A stretch of DNA of 64,000 bases from JANLVI01 sp031363915. GTDB taxonomy: Bacteria > Vulcanimicrobiota > Vulcanimicrobiia > Vulcanimicrobiales > Vulcanimicrobiaceae. The notes beneath the pieces are model-generated. The model was not told the DNA's origin and did not search any database. It was given only the letters and a program-made list of their open reading frames with translations. Shown piece by piece: positions 8,038-15,942 of the stretch (the stretch's first letter is position 1; each line of letters starts with the position of its first letter). The stretch covers positions 1 through 64,000 of the forward strand of contig JANLVI010000019.1 of NCBI GenBank assembly GCA_031363915.1. The letters are read 5' to 3'. Both the position numbers and the translations under genes were made by a program.

Positions 8038-8600
8038 CAGATGATGCCTCCGACGATTAGTAAGAGGACGATCCCCACGGCAAGCAGCGAGAATTCGTGC
8101 AGCGTGGCGACGATCGTGTCGATGTTTTTTCCAGCCGCATAGCCGAGATAGGCAAGCCCGAAACAGAAAATTGCCGATCCGACTGCGGTATATGTGATGA
8201 AAAAACGCTTCTGCATGCGCGAAATGCCGGCAGGCAGCGCCGCTACGCCGCGTATGAACGGAATGAACCGGCAGAGAAAGACCGTCTTCGTGCCTTGGCG
8301 TTCGTAAAACGCGTGAACGCGCCCCAGCTCGTGTTCGCGAAAGCGCACGTACTTTCCATACCGTTTCACGAACGGTACGCCGCCGTAGTATCCCACGGTG
8401 TACAACACGACGCCGCCAACCACTTCGGCAACCGTTGCAACCAAGCCGACAACGATCCAGCCCGGTACGACGCCGGCCGACGGCAACGAACCACTCCCAG
8501 CCAGTGCGCCCGCGAAGGGGACGACGATCTCCGTGCCCACCGGAAAACCGATGTTGCCGAGCGCCATAACGACGAAAAGCCCCGGGTAGCCCGCGTGCAA
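7992..8600 (-). CDS. DedA family membrane protein
   Basis: 202 residues with the DedA/SNARE-associated motifs GNIGFPVGTE near the start and FCRFIPFIRGVAALPAG in the middle, plus four to five membrane segments. DedA proteins act as lipid flippases (undecaprenyl phosphate or phosphatidylethanolamine) and support proton motive force and resistance phenotypes. No ATG or GTG exists in frame between the upstream gene's stop and this domain. TTG at 8600 is used here; an in-frame CTG at about 8636 is an alternative that would add the normal leading residues. Confidence 0.85.
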   Translation of the reverse strand: MHAGYPGLFVVMALGNIGFPVGTEIVVPFAGALAGSGSLPSAGVVPGWIVVGLVATVAEVVGGVVLYTVGYYGGVPFVKRYGKYVRFREHELGRVHAFYERQGTKTVFLCRFIPFIRGVAALPAGISRMQKRFFITYTAVGSAIFCFGLAYLGYAAGKNIDTIVATLHEFSLLAVGIVLLLIVGGIIWWRIAKRRTGSGTAA

Positions 8601-8666
8601 GATCAGCGCATGGATGAAATCGGTCAGATGTTGCAGGGGCCCGGTCCTCGTCTCGTGATCCCGTTG

Positions 8667-9062
8667 CTACTGCAACGGGGCTTCCGTGTTTCGTTTGGCG
8701 CGCGCCAAAATTTCGACCGCTAAACCGCCGCCGGAGCGCGCGATTGCCTCGAACAAGTGGATAGGTTCGACGTCACGGTCCCCAGCCCGCTCTTCCGCCA
8801 TGCGGATGACGGCGCGGACACGCGGCGTCACCAAGATCCCTTCCCACATACGGTCCTCACCGGTGCCAAGCGAGCGCTTCAATTCTGCGTGCACTTCGGC
8901 GACCTGACGGTCCCCCAGGGCCGTCTCAATCGCCGGGTCGTGTTCTTCGAGCAAGGCATAGAGCATATGCTCCGCTCCCACGTAATAATGATTGTGGTTG
9001 CGGCACTCTTGTTCGGCGGCGCGTAAGACGCGCCGGGCAGCCGGGCTAAATCGAGAGAACAT
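8667..9062 (-). CDS. Stand-alone Clp N-terminal (R) domain protein
   Basis: 131 residues from ATG 9062. It contains the two Clp repeat motifs, FSPAARRVLRAAEQECR with GAEHMLYALLEE, then ILVTPRVRAVIRMAEERA with PIHLFEAIARSGGGLAVEIL. No AAA+ ATPase domain follows. Such isolated ClpC/ClpA N-domains may act as adaptors or substrate sensors for a Clp protease; the partner is not in the window. It lies between tRNA-Pro and dedA. The upstream in-frame extension overlaps the tRNA gene and was rejected. Confidence 0.8.
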   Translation of the reverse strand: MFSRFSPAARRVLRAAEQECRNHNHYYVGAEHMLYALLEEHDPAIETALGDRQVAEVHAELKRSLGTGEDRMWEGILVTPRVRAVIRMAEERAGDRDVEPIHLFEAIARSGGGLAVEILARAKRNTEAPLQ

Positions 9063-9069
9063 CCGCTTC

Positions 9070-9112
9070 TTAAAAAATTGAGGGGTGTCTCCGACAGTTG
9101 CCGGAGACACCC
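9070..9112 (-). terminator. Terminator downstream of tRNA-Pro
   Basis: A perfect inverted repeat (GGGTGTCTCCG with CGGAGACACCC, 9082-9112) is followed on the minus strand by a run of T residues (complement of 9070-9077). It sits four bases past the tRNA 3' end, so it terminates the tRNA transcript and separates it from the Clp N-domain gene. Confidence 0.85.
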
Positions 9113-9115
9113 AAT

Positions 9116-9192
9116 TGGTCGGGATGGCAGGATTTGAACCTGTGGCCTCTGCGTCCCGAACGCAGCGCTCTACCAAGCTGAGCTACATCCCG
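9116..9192 (-). tRNA. tRNA-Pro (anticodon CGG)
   Basis: The reverse strand gives a 77-nt cloverleaf. The acceptor stem CGGGATG pairs with CATCCCG before ACCA, with CCA encoded. The anticodon arm is CTGCG-TTCGGGA-CGCAG, placing CGG as anticodon for proline CCG codons. The T-arm reads CAGGTTCAAATCCTG. A TTGCCCGA/TCGGGCAA inverted repeat at 9194-9219 lies directly on the 5' side. Confidence 0.95.
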
Positions 9193-9297
9193 ATTGCCCG
9201 ATCGGTAGAGGTCGGGCAAAGGCTACGGAATTCTCAGCGATAGACCGCGTTCCTGCCGGGGAACAAGGCGTCAGACACACGAAGCTTCGGAGCGCTC

Positions 9298-9975
9298 ATG
9301 AGATACCTCATCGTCGGATGCGGCCGGGTCGGGTCGACTCTTTCCAAGCTCCTCGTTGCCGAGAAGCACGACGTCACCGTGGTCGACGAAAATCCGTCGG
9401 CCTTCAAACGACTCGGCAAATTTCCCGGCAGCGTCGAGGTCGGGACGGGCATCGATTACGACGTGCTCAAACGAGCGGGCGCGGAGAAGGCCGATGCTTT
9501 CATCGCGGTGACCGACGGTGACAACCGCAACGTGATGGCCGCGCTCATCGCCCAGCGCATGTTTCGCATTCCGAAGATCGTCGCGCGCATCTACGATCCG
9601 CCGCGCGGCCAGATGTACCGGGAACTCGGCATCGAGACGTTCTGCCCGACGACGATCGGCGCGCAGCTCATCCGCGATATCCTCAACGCCACCGACTTTG
9701 CCTCCGCGCCGAAGTTTGATTTTGGCAAACTTACCTCACTGGCCGCAACGGTCACGGGTACCAACGCCGGCCGGCGCGTAGTCGATATCGAACGCGACGG
9801 ACGCGTGCGCATCGCGGCGATCCGCCGCGGCAGCATCGTGACGGTCGCGGCCCCCGCCGAAGTACTCCGCGAAGGCGATGAAATCAACGTCGTCGTGGCG
9901 CCCGAAGCGCTCGCGGATTTCGCGGCCACGTTTCTCTCCGCACAACCGATCGTCGCAGCCCGACTGACCGCGTAA
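9298..9975 (+). CDS. TrkA-type NAD-binding potassium regulator (RCK protein 1)
   Basis: 225 residues. The RCK_N Rossmann motif is GCGRVGSTLSKLL (residues 7-19), with the acidic residue ending strand 2 in VTVVDEN. An RCK_C (TrkA_C) domain fills the last 80 residues. These cytoplasmic gating subunits bind NAD(H) or nucleotides and open Trk/Ktr potassium channels. The gene is followed six bases later by a second RCK protein, but no TrkH/TrkG membrane subunit is in the window. The nearby Kdp locus suggests a potassium-themed neighbourhood. Confidence 0.88.
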   Translation: MRYLIVGCGRVGSTLSKLLVAEKHDVTVVDENPSAFKRLGKFPGSVEVGTGIDYDVLKRAGAEKADAFIAVTDGDNRNVMAALIAQRMFRIPKIVARIYDPPRGQMYRELGIETFCPTTIGAQLIRDILNATDFASAPKFDFGKLTSLAATVTGTNAGRRVVDIERDGRVRIAAIRRGSIVTVAAPAEVLREGDEINVVVAPEALADFAATFLSAQPIVAARLTA

Positions 9976-9981
9976 GAGATT

Positions 9982-10668
9982 ATGTTCATCATCATCGTTG
10001 GCGGCGGCAAGGTCGGCACGTACCTTGCACGCGGCCTCATTAAACAGCATCACGAAGTCGTCGTCGTCGAAAAAGACCCCAAGAAGGCGCAGATGATGAC
10101 CAACCTCATCGAAGCCGACATCGCAATCGTCGGCGACGGTTGCGATCCGATGGTGCTCGCCCAAGCGGGCATCGCGCGCGCCGACGTCGTCGTGGCCGAC
10201 ACGGGTGATGACGAAGACAACCTCGTCGTCGTGCTCATCACGAAGAAACAGTCGAAAGCGCGCTGCATCGCGCGTGTGAACAATCCCAAGAACAAGATGA
10301 TCTTCGAATCGCTCGACACGGAAAAACCGGTTACGGTCATTTCGTCGACCGAGATCATCTTAAATTACATCGACGACCAACTCAACGCGACCGATCTCGA
10401 ACCGCTCGCGCGCGTCGGGAAGGGCGATTTGGAACTCGTGCAAATGGAGATTCCCGCCGGTTCGCCTGCAATGGGTAAACGCGTCGCCGACCTGCGCTTG
10501 CCGCGCGGCTGCGTGGTCGTGGCCGTCGATCGCGGCGCCGGCGATGTCGTCATTCCCAACGGCGACACGACGCTCGCATCGGGCGACGGGATCATCGCCA
10601 TGATCAAGCGTGAAGCGCGTGCTGACGTGCGCGCGGCGCTCGTCGGCACAACCACCGTCGCGCCCTAG
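9982..10668 (+). CDS. TrkA-type NAD-binding potassium regulator (RCK protein 2)
   Basis: 228 residues. The Rossmann motif is VGGGKVGTYLARGL with E30 at the strand-2 tip (VVVVEKDP), then RCK_C in the final 80 residues (GSPAMGKRVADLRLP). It is a paralogue of the protein encoded just before it, with a six-base spacer, so the two are cotranscribed and may form a heteromeric ring, as in two-RCK Trk systems. No transport subunit is seen downstream; the next gene is an unrelated secreted-type protein. Confidence 0.88.
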   Translation: MFIIIVGGGKVGTYLARGLIKQHHEVVVVEKDPKKAQMMTNLIEADIAIVGDGCDPMVLAQAGIARADVVVADTGDDEDNLVVVLITKKQSKARCIARVNNPKNKMIFESLDTEKPVTVISSTEIILNYIDDQLNATDLEPLARVGKGDLELVQMEIPAGSPAMGKRVADLRLPRGCVVVAVDRGAGDVVIPNGDTTLASGDGIIAMIKREARADVRAALVGTTTVAP

Positions 10669-10728
10669 TCGGCGGCGGCGATGGCGTGATCGTCCGGCGA
10701 CATCACTTGCCATCAGGAGTCGCACTCG

Positions 10729-11549
10729 ATGATCCGCTATCCGCAGACGAACGCGCCGACGGTCAACCCGTCGCTTGCGCCCCAACCCCAGCCCGACTGG
10801 ACGCGCGGGATCTTCACGCCGGCGCGAACCACGGCCGACGGCATCGCGGCGTCGTTCTGGCAACGGCCGCAAACCGATTTGCCGCCGCCGCCAATCGACG
10901 TCCCATTCGATGGGCAGCGAGGCGGCATTTCGAGAATGATCGGTCAACTGCAGTTGCTCGTCTCGCAGATGCTTGCCGCGTTTCAATCGGCCTTCGCGGT
11001 ATCGTCGACAGCTTTGCCGACGCAGCCGAATTCACCCGAACAGCAATTCAAAACGTAACGCTCGGATCGACCGGCGACCCACATCTCGCAATCGACGGTT
11101 CGGTGGGCGGGTCGAGCGGCACAACAAACATCCACAATCACTTCGACTCGATGACCTCGCACAGCGATCTTCTTCACTCCAACGACTTCGCCGGCGGCTA
11201 CACCGTGAGCACGACGGTCGGCACGCCGGATGCACGCGGTATCACGACCAACGCCTCGGCGTCGATTGCGCTCAATAACGGCAACGATTCCGTTTCGATG
11301 GCCACAGACGGTTCGTTCAGCATCAGCAGCGACGGACAGGCCTACACGCTTGCGAGTGGTCAGTCGATGCAGTTGGACGGCGGCGAGACGGTCACGCGAA
11401 GTGCGGACGGATCACTCAGCGTCAGCGCACAAACGACATCCGGCGGATCGCTTTCAACCACGCTTAAATCGTGGGGCGGCGGCGTCGACGTGAACGCGAA
11501 CGGCCAAAACGTCGCTCTCGGCGGCGACATCGTCAACGCTCGGAGTTAG
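10729..11549 (+). pseudogene. Secreted-type beta-rich protein split by a -1 frameshift
   Basis: The start ATG 10729 has CAGGAG upstream. The first frame gives 108 natural-looking residues (proline-rich start, amphipathic LQLLVSQMLAAFQSAF) and stops at 11058. The continuation, GSTGDPHLAIDGS and a long Ser/Thr/Asn-rich beta repeat region (DSVSMATDGSFSISSDG), lies in the -1 frame from 11052 to 11549. The junction is at AAAA (11050-11053), so a one-base slip restores a 273-residue protein. It may be a true inactivating deletion, a sequencing error or programmed frameshifting. GDPHL-type motifs occur in surface proteins; the function is unknown. Confidence 0.6.
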
Positions 11550-12193
11550 ATCAGCCCGCGACGCAGCGCCGTGACGGCGGCCTGCGTCCGATCGGCGGCG
11601 GAGAGCTTCTCCAAAATATCGCGGATGTGTCCTTTAACCGTACCGAGACCGAGATGCAGGCGCGTCGCGATCTCGGTATTGCCGATTCCATCGGCGACCA
11701 GGCGCAAGATTTCGCCCTCGCGCGGCGTTAGCGGTGAGTCGACAGCGGGTCTGCTCGCCAAACCCGGCGCACCGAGCCGGCCGAGTACGACATGCGCGAT
11801 GCGCGCATCAAAATAGGCGCCGCCCTCCGAGGCGATCCGAATCGCGTCGATCACGCCGTCGGGCTTCGACGTCTTCACGCAATATGCGTCTGCACCCGCG
11901 GCAAGCGCGGCAAGAATCTCCGTTTCCAGATCGTGCATCGTCAAAATCACGACGTGTGTGGGGAGTTCAACCGCTCGGATGCGGCGCGTCATGTCGATGC
12001 CGTCGATCCCGGGCAGACCGATGTCGATCACCGCGACGTCAGGACGTTCGCGTTCGATTAGCGCGAGGCCGGCGATTCCATCGTCGGCCTCAGCGATGAC
12101 CAGCATCCCGGGTGCGGCGTCGATCGCGGTTTTCAAACCGATGCGCGTGAGCGCGTGATCTTCGACCAGCACGACGCGTATCGGATCAGACAT
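11546..12193 (-). CDS. NarL/LuxR-type response regulator
   Basis: 215 residues. The receiver domain has the acidic pair in VLVEDH and the phosphoacceptor aspartate in AVIDIGLPG (about D54). A LuxR-type helix-turn-helix follows (LTPREGEILRLVADG, about 150-205). The start overlaps the end of the histidine kinase gene by eight bases, so they form a two-component pair. Being divergent from a KdpD-like sensor and near the kdp operon, it could control kdp, although kdp is normally under an OmpR-type KdpE. The direct repeats at 21713-21736 are a candidate site. Confidence 0.92.
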   Translation of the reverse strand: MSDPIRVVLVEDHALTRIGLKTAIDAAPGMLVIAEADDGIAGLALIERERPDVAVIDIGLPGIDGIDMTRRIRAVELPTHVVILTMHDLETEILAALAAGADAYCVKTSKPDGVIDAIRIASEGGAYFDARIAHVVLGRLGAPGLASRPAVDSPLTPREGEILRLVADGIGNTEIATRLHLGLGTVKGHIRDILEKLSAADRTQAAVTALRRGLI

Positions 12194-13829
12194 TGGCGGT
12201 GATTGGCTGGAGCGGGAGCGTAAAACCAAACGTGCTGCCGTGCGGCAAGTGTGGCGCGTATGTCACGCGTCCACCGTAGTCTTCAACGATTCGGCGCACG
12301 ATGTAGAGTCCAAGACCCGTCCCGCTACCGCGACGCGAGCCCATATCACCGAAGCGCTCGAAGAGCATCGCCCGCACGGCTTCCGGCACGCCATAGCCAT
12401 CGTCGTTGACTTCGAACTTCGCCACCTCGCCCTCGGCGGCGACGCGCAACGTGACCGTGCCGCCCTCGTGACTCCAGGTAATCGCGTTTGCGACAAGATT
12501 GGTGATCGCGCGACGAAGATCGCCGCGGTCCGCGAGCACGATCGGATCGGCTGACGCCTCGACGGCGATCGTCACGCTTTTTGCAAACGCGACGGAATGC
12601 AATTCAGCGGCGATCGTAGCGGCGAGTTCGCGTAGCGAGAGCGACTCGGGATCGACGGTCCGTTCGCCCGACTCGAAGCGCGCGACGACGAGCAGCGTCT
12701 CGGCCAAACGCGCGAGTTCGTCGGTCGCCGAAACGCTGCGCGCGACGATTTCGCGATACGTCGCAGGCAGCTCTCCGTAGGCTCCTTCGTTTGCTTGGCG
12801 GAGCGTCATACCGAGCGCTGCGAGCGGCGTGCGCAGATCGTGCGAGAGTGCATAGACGATATCGCGGATGACGTTGCTGCGTTCACGTAGGGCGTCGTTT
12901 GCCGCCCCGAGTTCGTCGTTGCGCGCGGCTAACTCCGCAAAAAGCCGGGCTTGCGCAAGCGCGATCCCGGACTGATCGCTAAAGCTTCGCGCAAGATCGA
13001 TCGTCGTACGGTCGAACGGCTCGATATCCGTCCGCACAGCGATTAGCACGCCAAAACGCGTATCGCGATCGACGATCGGTAGGAGCAAAGCGGTGCTTCC
13101 TTCGAGTGCGTCGAGCACGAGTCGACCGAGCGCATCTTCGCGGCTCACGATCAGTGCGTCGCCGTCGTCGAGCGCGCGTTGAACGATCGATGCAAGTTCG
13201 GGTTGCAGTCGCCCGTTCATGACGCGAATATCCCCGCCGCGCCGAGCGATGAGGCGCACCGTCTCCTCGCTCCGATCCGGCGTGAGCAGAAACTGTGCGC
13301 TTGCAACGGAGAGCGCGCGCAGCGACTCGCGCACGATCGAGCGCTGTACGATTTCGGTCGAGAGCGACGCACGGATTTCTTCGAATGCCGAGCGCAGCGC
13401 ATGTTCGCGTTCGGCTTGAATCTGCTGCGCGGCCAGCCGGCCGACGCGCTCGGAACGCTCTTGGACCGCCGTACTCAAGTAGCCAACAAACACGATGGAA
13501 ATCGCGGCAAAAATTCGGTCGGCGACGCCGACCGCACTCCAATGATACCCTTCGTGCACGCCGTTGAGGTAGCCGGCGACGACGTTCGCGAAGAGCGCGC
13601 ACGACACGAGCGAGGTGGTGAGCCGTCGACTCCGCGCGAAACTAGCGAGGACGATCGGGCCATCGAGGAGGATCGCGACGACCAGCAGTTGCGGCGTGGC
13701 GATGTCGATGAGAAACACCGCAAGCAGCGCCGCAAAGCTGACGAATGGGATCGCACGCAATTGCACGGCTGGAATTTTCGCCCTCCGGCGGGGGCGGGCC
13801 TCGCCCGCGCGAACATCATCGATCAGCAT
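12186..13829 (-). CDS. Membrane sensor histidine kinase with GAF domain
   Basis: About 547 residues. Four membrane segments (roughly 25-120) are followed by a coiled linker, a GAF domain (about 165-295), the HisKA box ALSHDLRTPLAALG with H330, and an HATPase_c domain with an N box, DDGYGVPE and GSGTGLGLYIV. The N-terminus lacks KdpD or USP domains. ATG 13829 overlaps the ATG of the divergent KdpD-like gene on the complementary CATG. GTG at 13766, behind GGAGGG, is a good alternative that begins just before the first membrane helix. It partners the downstream LuxR-type regulator. Confidence 0.9.
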   Translation of the reverse strand: MLIDDVRAGEARPRRRAKIPAVQLRAIPFVSFAALLAVFLIDIATPQLLVVAILLDGPIVLASFARSRRLTTSLVSCALFANVVAGYLNGVHEGYHWSAVGVADRIFAAISIVFVGYLSTAVQERSERVGRLAAQQIQAEREHALRSAFEEIRASLSTEIVQRSIVRESLRALSVASAQFLLTPDRSEETVRLIARRGGDIRVMNGRLQPELASIVQRALDDGDALIVSREDALGRLVLDALEGSTALLLPIVDRDTRFGVLIAVRTDIEPFDRTTIDLARSFSDQSGIALAQARLFAELAARNDELGAANDALRERSNVIRDIVYALSHDLRTPLAALGMTLRQANEGAYGELPATYREIVARSVSATDELARLAETLLVVARFESGERTVDPESLSLRELAATIAAELHSVAFAKSVTIAVEASADPIVLADRGDLRRAITNLVANAITWSHEGGTVTLRVAAEGEVAKFEVNDDGYGVPEAVRAMLFERFGDMGSRRGSGTGLGLYIVRRIVEDYGGRVTYAPHLPHGSTFGFTLPLQPITANV

Positions 13830-15942
13830 GGACGAGCGTACGAAACGGCCCAGCGCCGAGGCGCTCCTTGCCGAACTTGGGATCAAACCGCAGATCACGG
13901 TCTATCTTGCAAGCGCCCCGGGCGCGGGCAAAACGCGGCGGATTCTCGAGGATGCCATCGCTCAGTCGCGCGCTGGGAAACGTGTTGCAATCGGCTGGGT
14001 CGAGACGAAGAATCGACCGGACCTCGACGCACTCGTCGACCAACTCGAGCGGATCGCACCGCGGCGCCTGAGCGTCGGCGAGACCGTCTTTGAAGAGTTC
14101 GACTTCGAAACCGCGGCTGCAAGCGATTTCGAGACGATCGTGCTCGACGAACTCGCCCATACCAACGTTGCCGGTTCCACGAATGCAAAGCGTTGGGAGG
14201 ATGCGCTTGCCTTGCGCGATCGATTCGGCAAGTCGATCATCGGCGCGTTCAACGTGCAGCATCTCGAGACGGTGGCGCCGGTCGCCGAGCGGATCATCAA
14301 CTACCCGATCCGCGAAATCGTCCCCGTCTCGTTCCTCAAATCCGCCGATCAAGTCATCGCCCTCGACGTGACGACCGCGGTTCTGGAGTCACGACTCCAA
14401 TCCGGCCGGATCGTGCGCACCGACGACATCGACCGCGCCGCCTCGGGCGTTTTCAAACCGCAGAACTTGCAGATGCTGCGCGAGTTGCTACTGCGTACCG
14501 TTGACGATCTCACCGTTCCGCTCGTGAGCGCGCGAAAAACGTCGACGGCGCTCGCACTCGTGCCCGATGCGAGCGACGCGGGACCGTTCCTCAAGCGGGT
14601 CCACGCGCTCGCGGATGCCCTCGATCTCGCGCTCGAAGTCGCCGCGCCCGCACGCATCGATGCCGAGGCACTCGAACGCGCCGCGCGCGTCAACGACGCC
14701 TCGGTCGTGAGGCATCCGGAGGCGATCTTCGCACACTGCAATTTTACGGGTATCAAAGCCGGGCTGATCGCCGTCCCGACCGGCGCGCTCGCGCGCAAAA
14801 TTCTCGCGCGTACGATCGACCGCGACCTTTATGTCGTCGATCCCTCGTGGCACCCCTCGAACGTCGCAGCGCAGGGCGCGCGCCATCCGTATGGGCAGAG
14901 TGCCGGCGATCGGCTGCGCATCGGCTACGGCAAACTAACGATTTACCTGGGCTCGGTTGCCGGCAGCGGCAAAACGTATGCGATGCTCGATCGCGCGCAT
15001 CAGCTCGTCGATGAAGGCGTCGACGTCCTTGCAGCGCTCGTTGAAACGCACGGACGGGCGGACACGCTCGTTAAACTTGACGGCTTAGCCGTGTTGCCGC
15101 GCCGACCCGACGGCGAACTCGATCGCGAAGCGCTCGTGTTGCGCAACCCGCAAGTCGCGCTCATCGACGAGCTCGCGCATACCAATCCGCCGGGCAGCCT
15201 CTACCCCAAGCGATTCGATGAAGTCATCAGCATTTTGCGGTTGGGGATCTCCGTCATCACCACGCTCAACGTCCAACATCTCGACGGCCTGAGCGACATC
15301 GTGTTCCGTCTAACCGATCAGCGCGTACGCGAGACCGTTCCCGATTCGATCCTCGAACTGGCCGACGACGTGATCTTCATCGACGTAACGCCGCAAGTTT
15401 TGCGCGAGCGACTGCGCGCCGGGAAAATCTATCCGCGCGAACGGATCGAGCCGGCACTTAACAACTTCTTCCGCACGGAGAATTTGGCGGCACTGCGCGA
15501 GCTCTCCGTGCGCGAGACGATGCGTGCGCGTGCGGCATCACGGCCAGCTCCGCCATTCGAGCGCATCGTGCTGGGCGTGGCGGCACGCGAACGCGATCGC
15601 GATCTCATCGCACGTATGGGACGGCTCGCGAGCCGCTTGGAAATCGATCTGGTCGTCACCTATGTCGCGGGGTCGAATGACTTCCTAAACGATGCGAAGA
15701 TCGATTCGCTTAGTGGTGCAGCACGCGCGCAGCGCGCACGTTGGATCGTCACACGCAACGACGATACGGCCGCGGGCCTCGTTGCCCTAGCAAAAGACGA
15801 GCGCGCCGTACTTGCGGTTGAAGGAGCGCGTACCGGAAAACGCTTCTTCAACAACCGCAAACCCTTCGCGCTCCGTGCGATCGAGGCGGGCGCGAGCGAC
15901 ATGTTCGTCATCGCGCCGCTGGCCGAACCTACGGGGACTTAA
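13828..15942 (+). CDS. Tandem KdpD sensor-domain protein lacking a kinase
   Basis: 704 residues. It has two full KdpD N-terminal domains in tandem: Walker A GAGKT (32-36) and GSGKT (379-383), DELAHTN at 107-113 and again at 447-453, and FNVQHLE and LNVQHLD at 141-146 and 480-485. Each copy is followed by a USP-like region (about 235-345 and 575-700). There is no membrane segment, HisKA or HATPase domain. In KdpD this cytoplasmic part binds ATP and c-di-AMP and tunes kinase output. Here it may act in trans on the divergent histidine kinase. It ends 14 bases inside the convergent porin gene. Confidence 0.85.
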   Translation: MDERTKRPSAEALLAELGIKPQITVYLASAPGAGKTRRILEDAIAQSRAGKRVAIGWVETKNRPDLDALVDQLERIAPRRLSVGETVFEEFDFETAAASDFETIVLDELAHTNVAGSTNAKRWEDALALRDRFGKSIIGAFNVQHLETVAPVAERIINYPIREIVPVSFLKSADQVIALDVTTAVLESRLQSGRIVRTDDIDRAASGVFKPQNLQMLRELLLRTVDDLTVPLVSARKTSTALALVPDASDAGPFLKRVHALADALDLALEVAAPARIDAEALERAARVNDASVVRHPEAIFAHCNFTGIKAGLIAVPTGALARKILARTIDRDLYVVDPSWHPSNVAAQGARHPYGQSAGDRLRIGYGKLTIYLGSVAGSGKTYAMLDRAHQLVDEGVDVLAALVETHGRADTLVKLDGLAVLPRRPDGELDREALVLRNPQVALIDELAHTNPPGSLYPKRFDEVISILRLGISVITTLNVQHLDGLSDIVFRLTDQRVRETVPDSILELADDVIFIDVTPQVLRERLRAGKIYPRERIEPALNNFFRTENLAALRELSVRETMRARAASRPAPPFERIVLGVAARERDRDLIARMGRLASRLEIDLVVTYVAGSNDFLNDAKIDSLSGAARAQRARWIVTRNDDTAAGLVALAKDERAVLAVEGARTGKRFFNNRKPFALRAIEAGASDMFVIAPLAEPTGT

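Noticed and set aside
10686..11051. Upstream part of the frame that later encodes the beta-rich region
   Set aside because: Residues are Arg/His/Ala-rich and unlike the C-terminal half. The ribosome binding site and natural composition support ATG 10729 in the other frame.
11546..12193. KdpE
   Set aside because: The output domain is LuxR-type, not OmpR-type winged helix, so the kdpE name is not justified.
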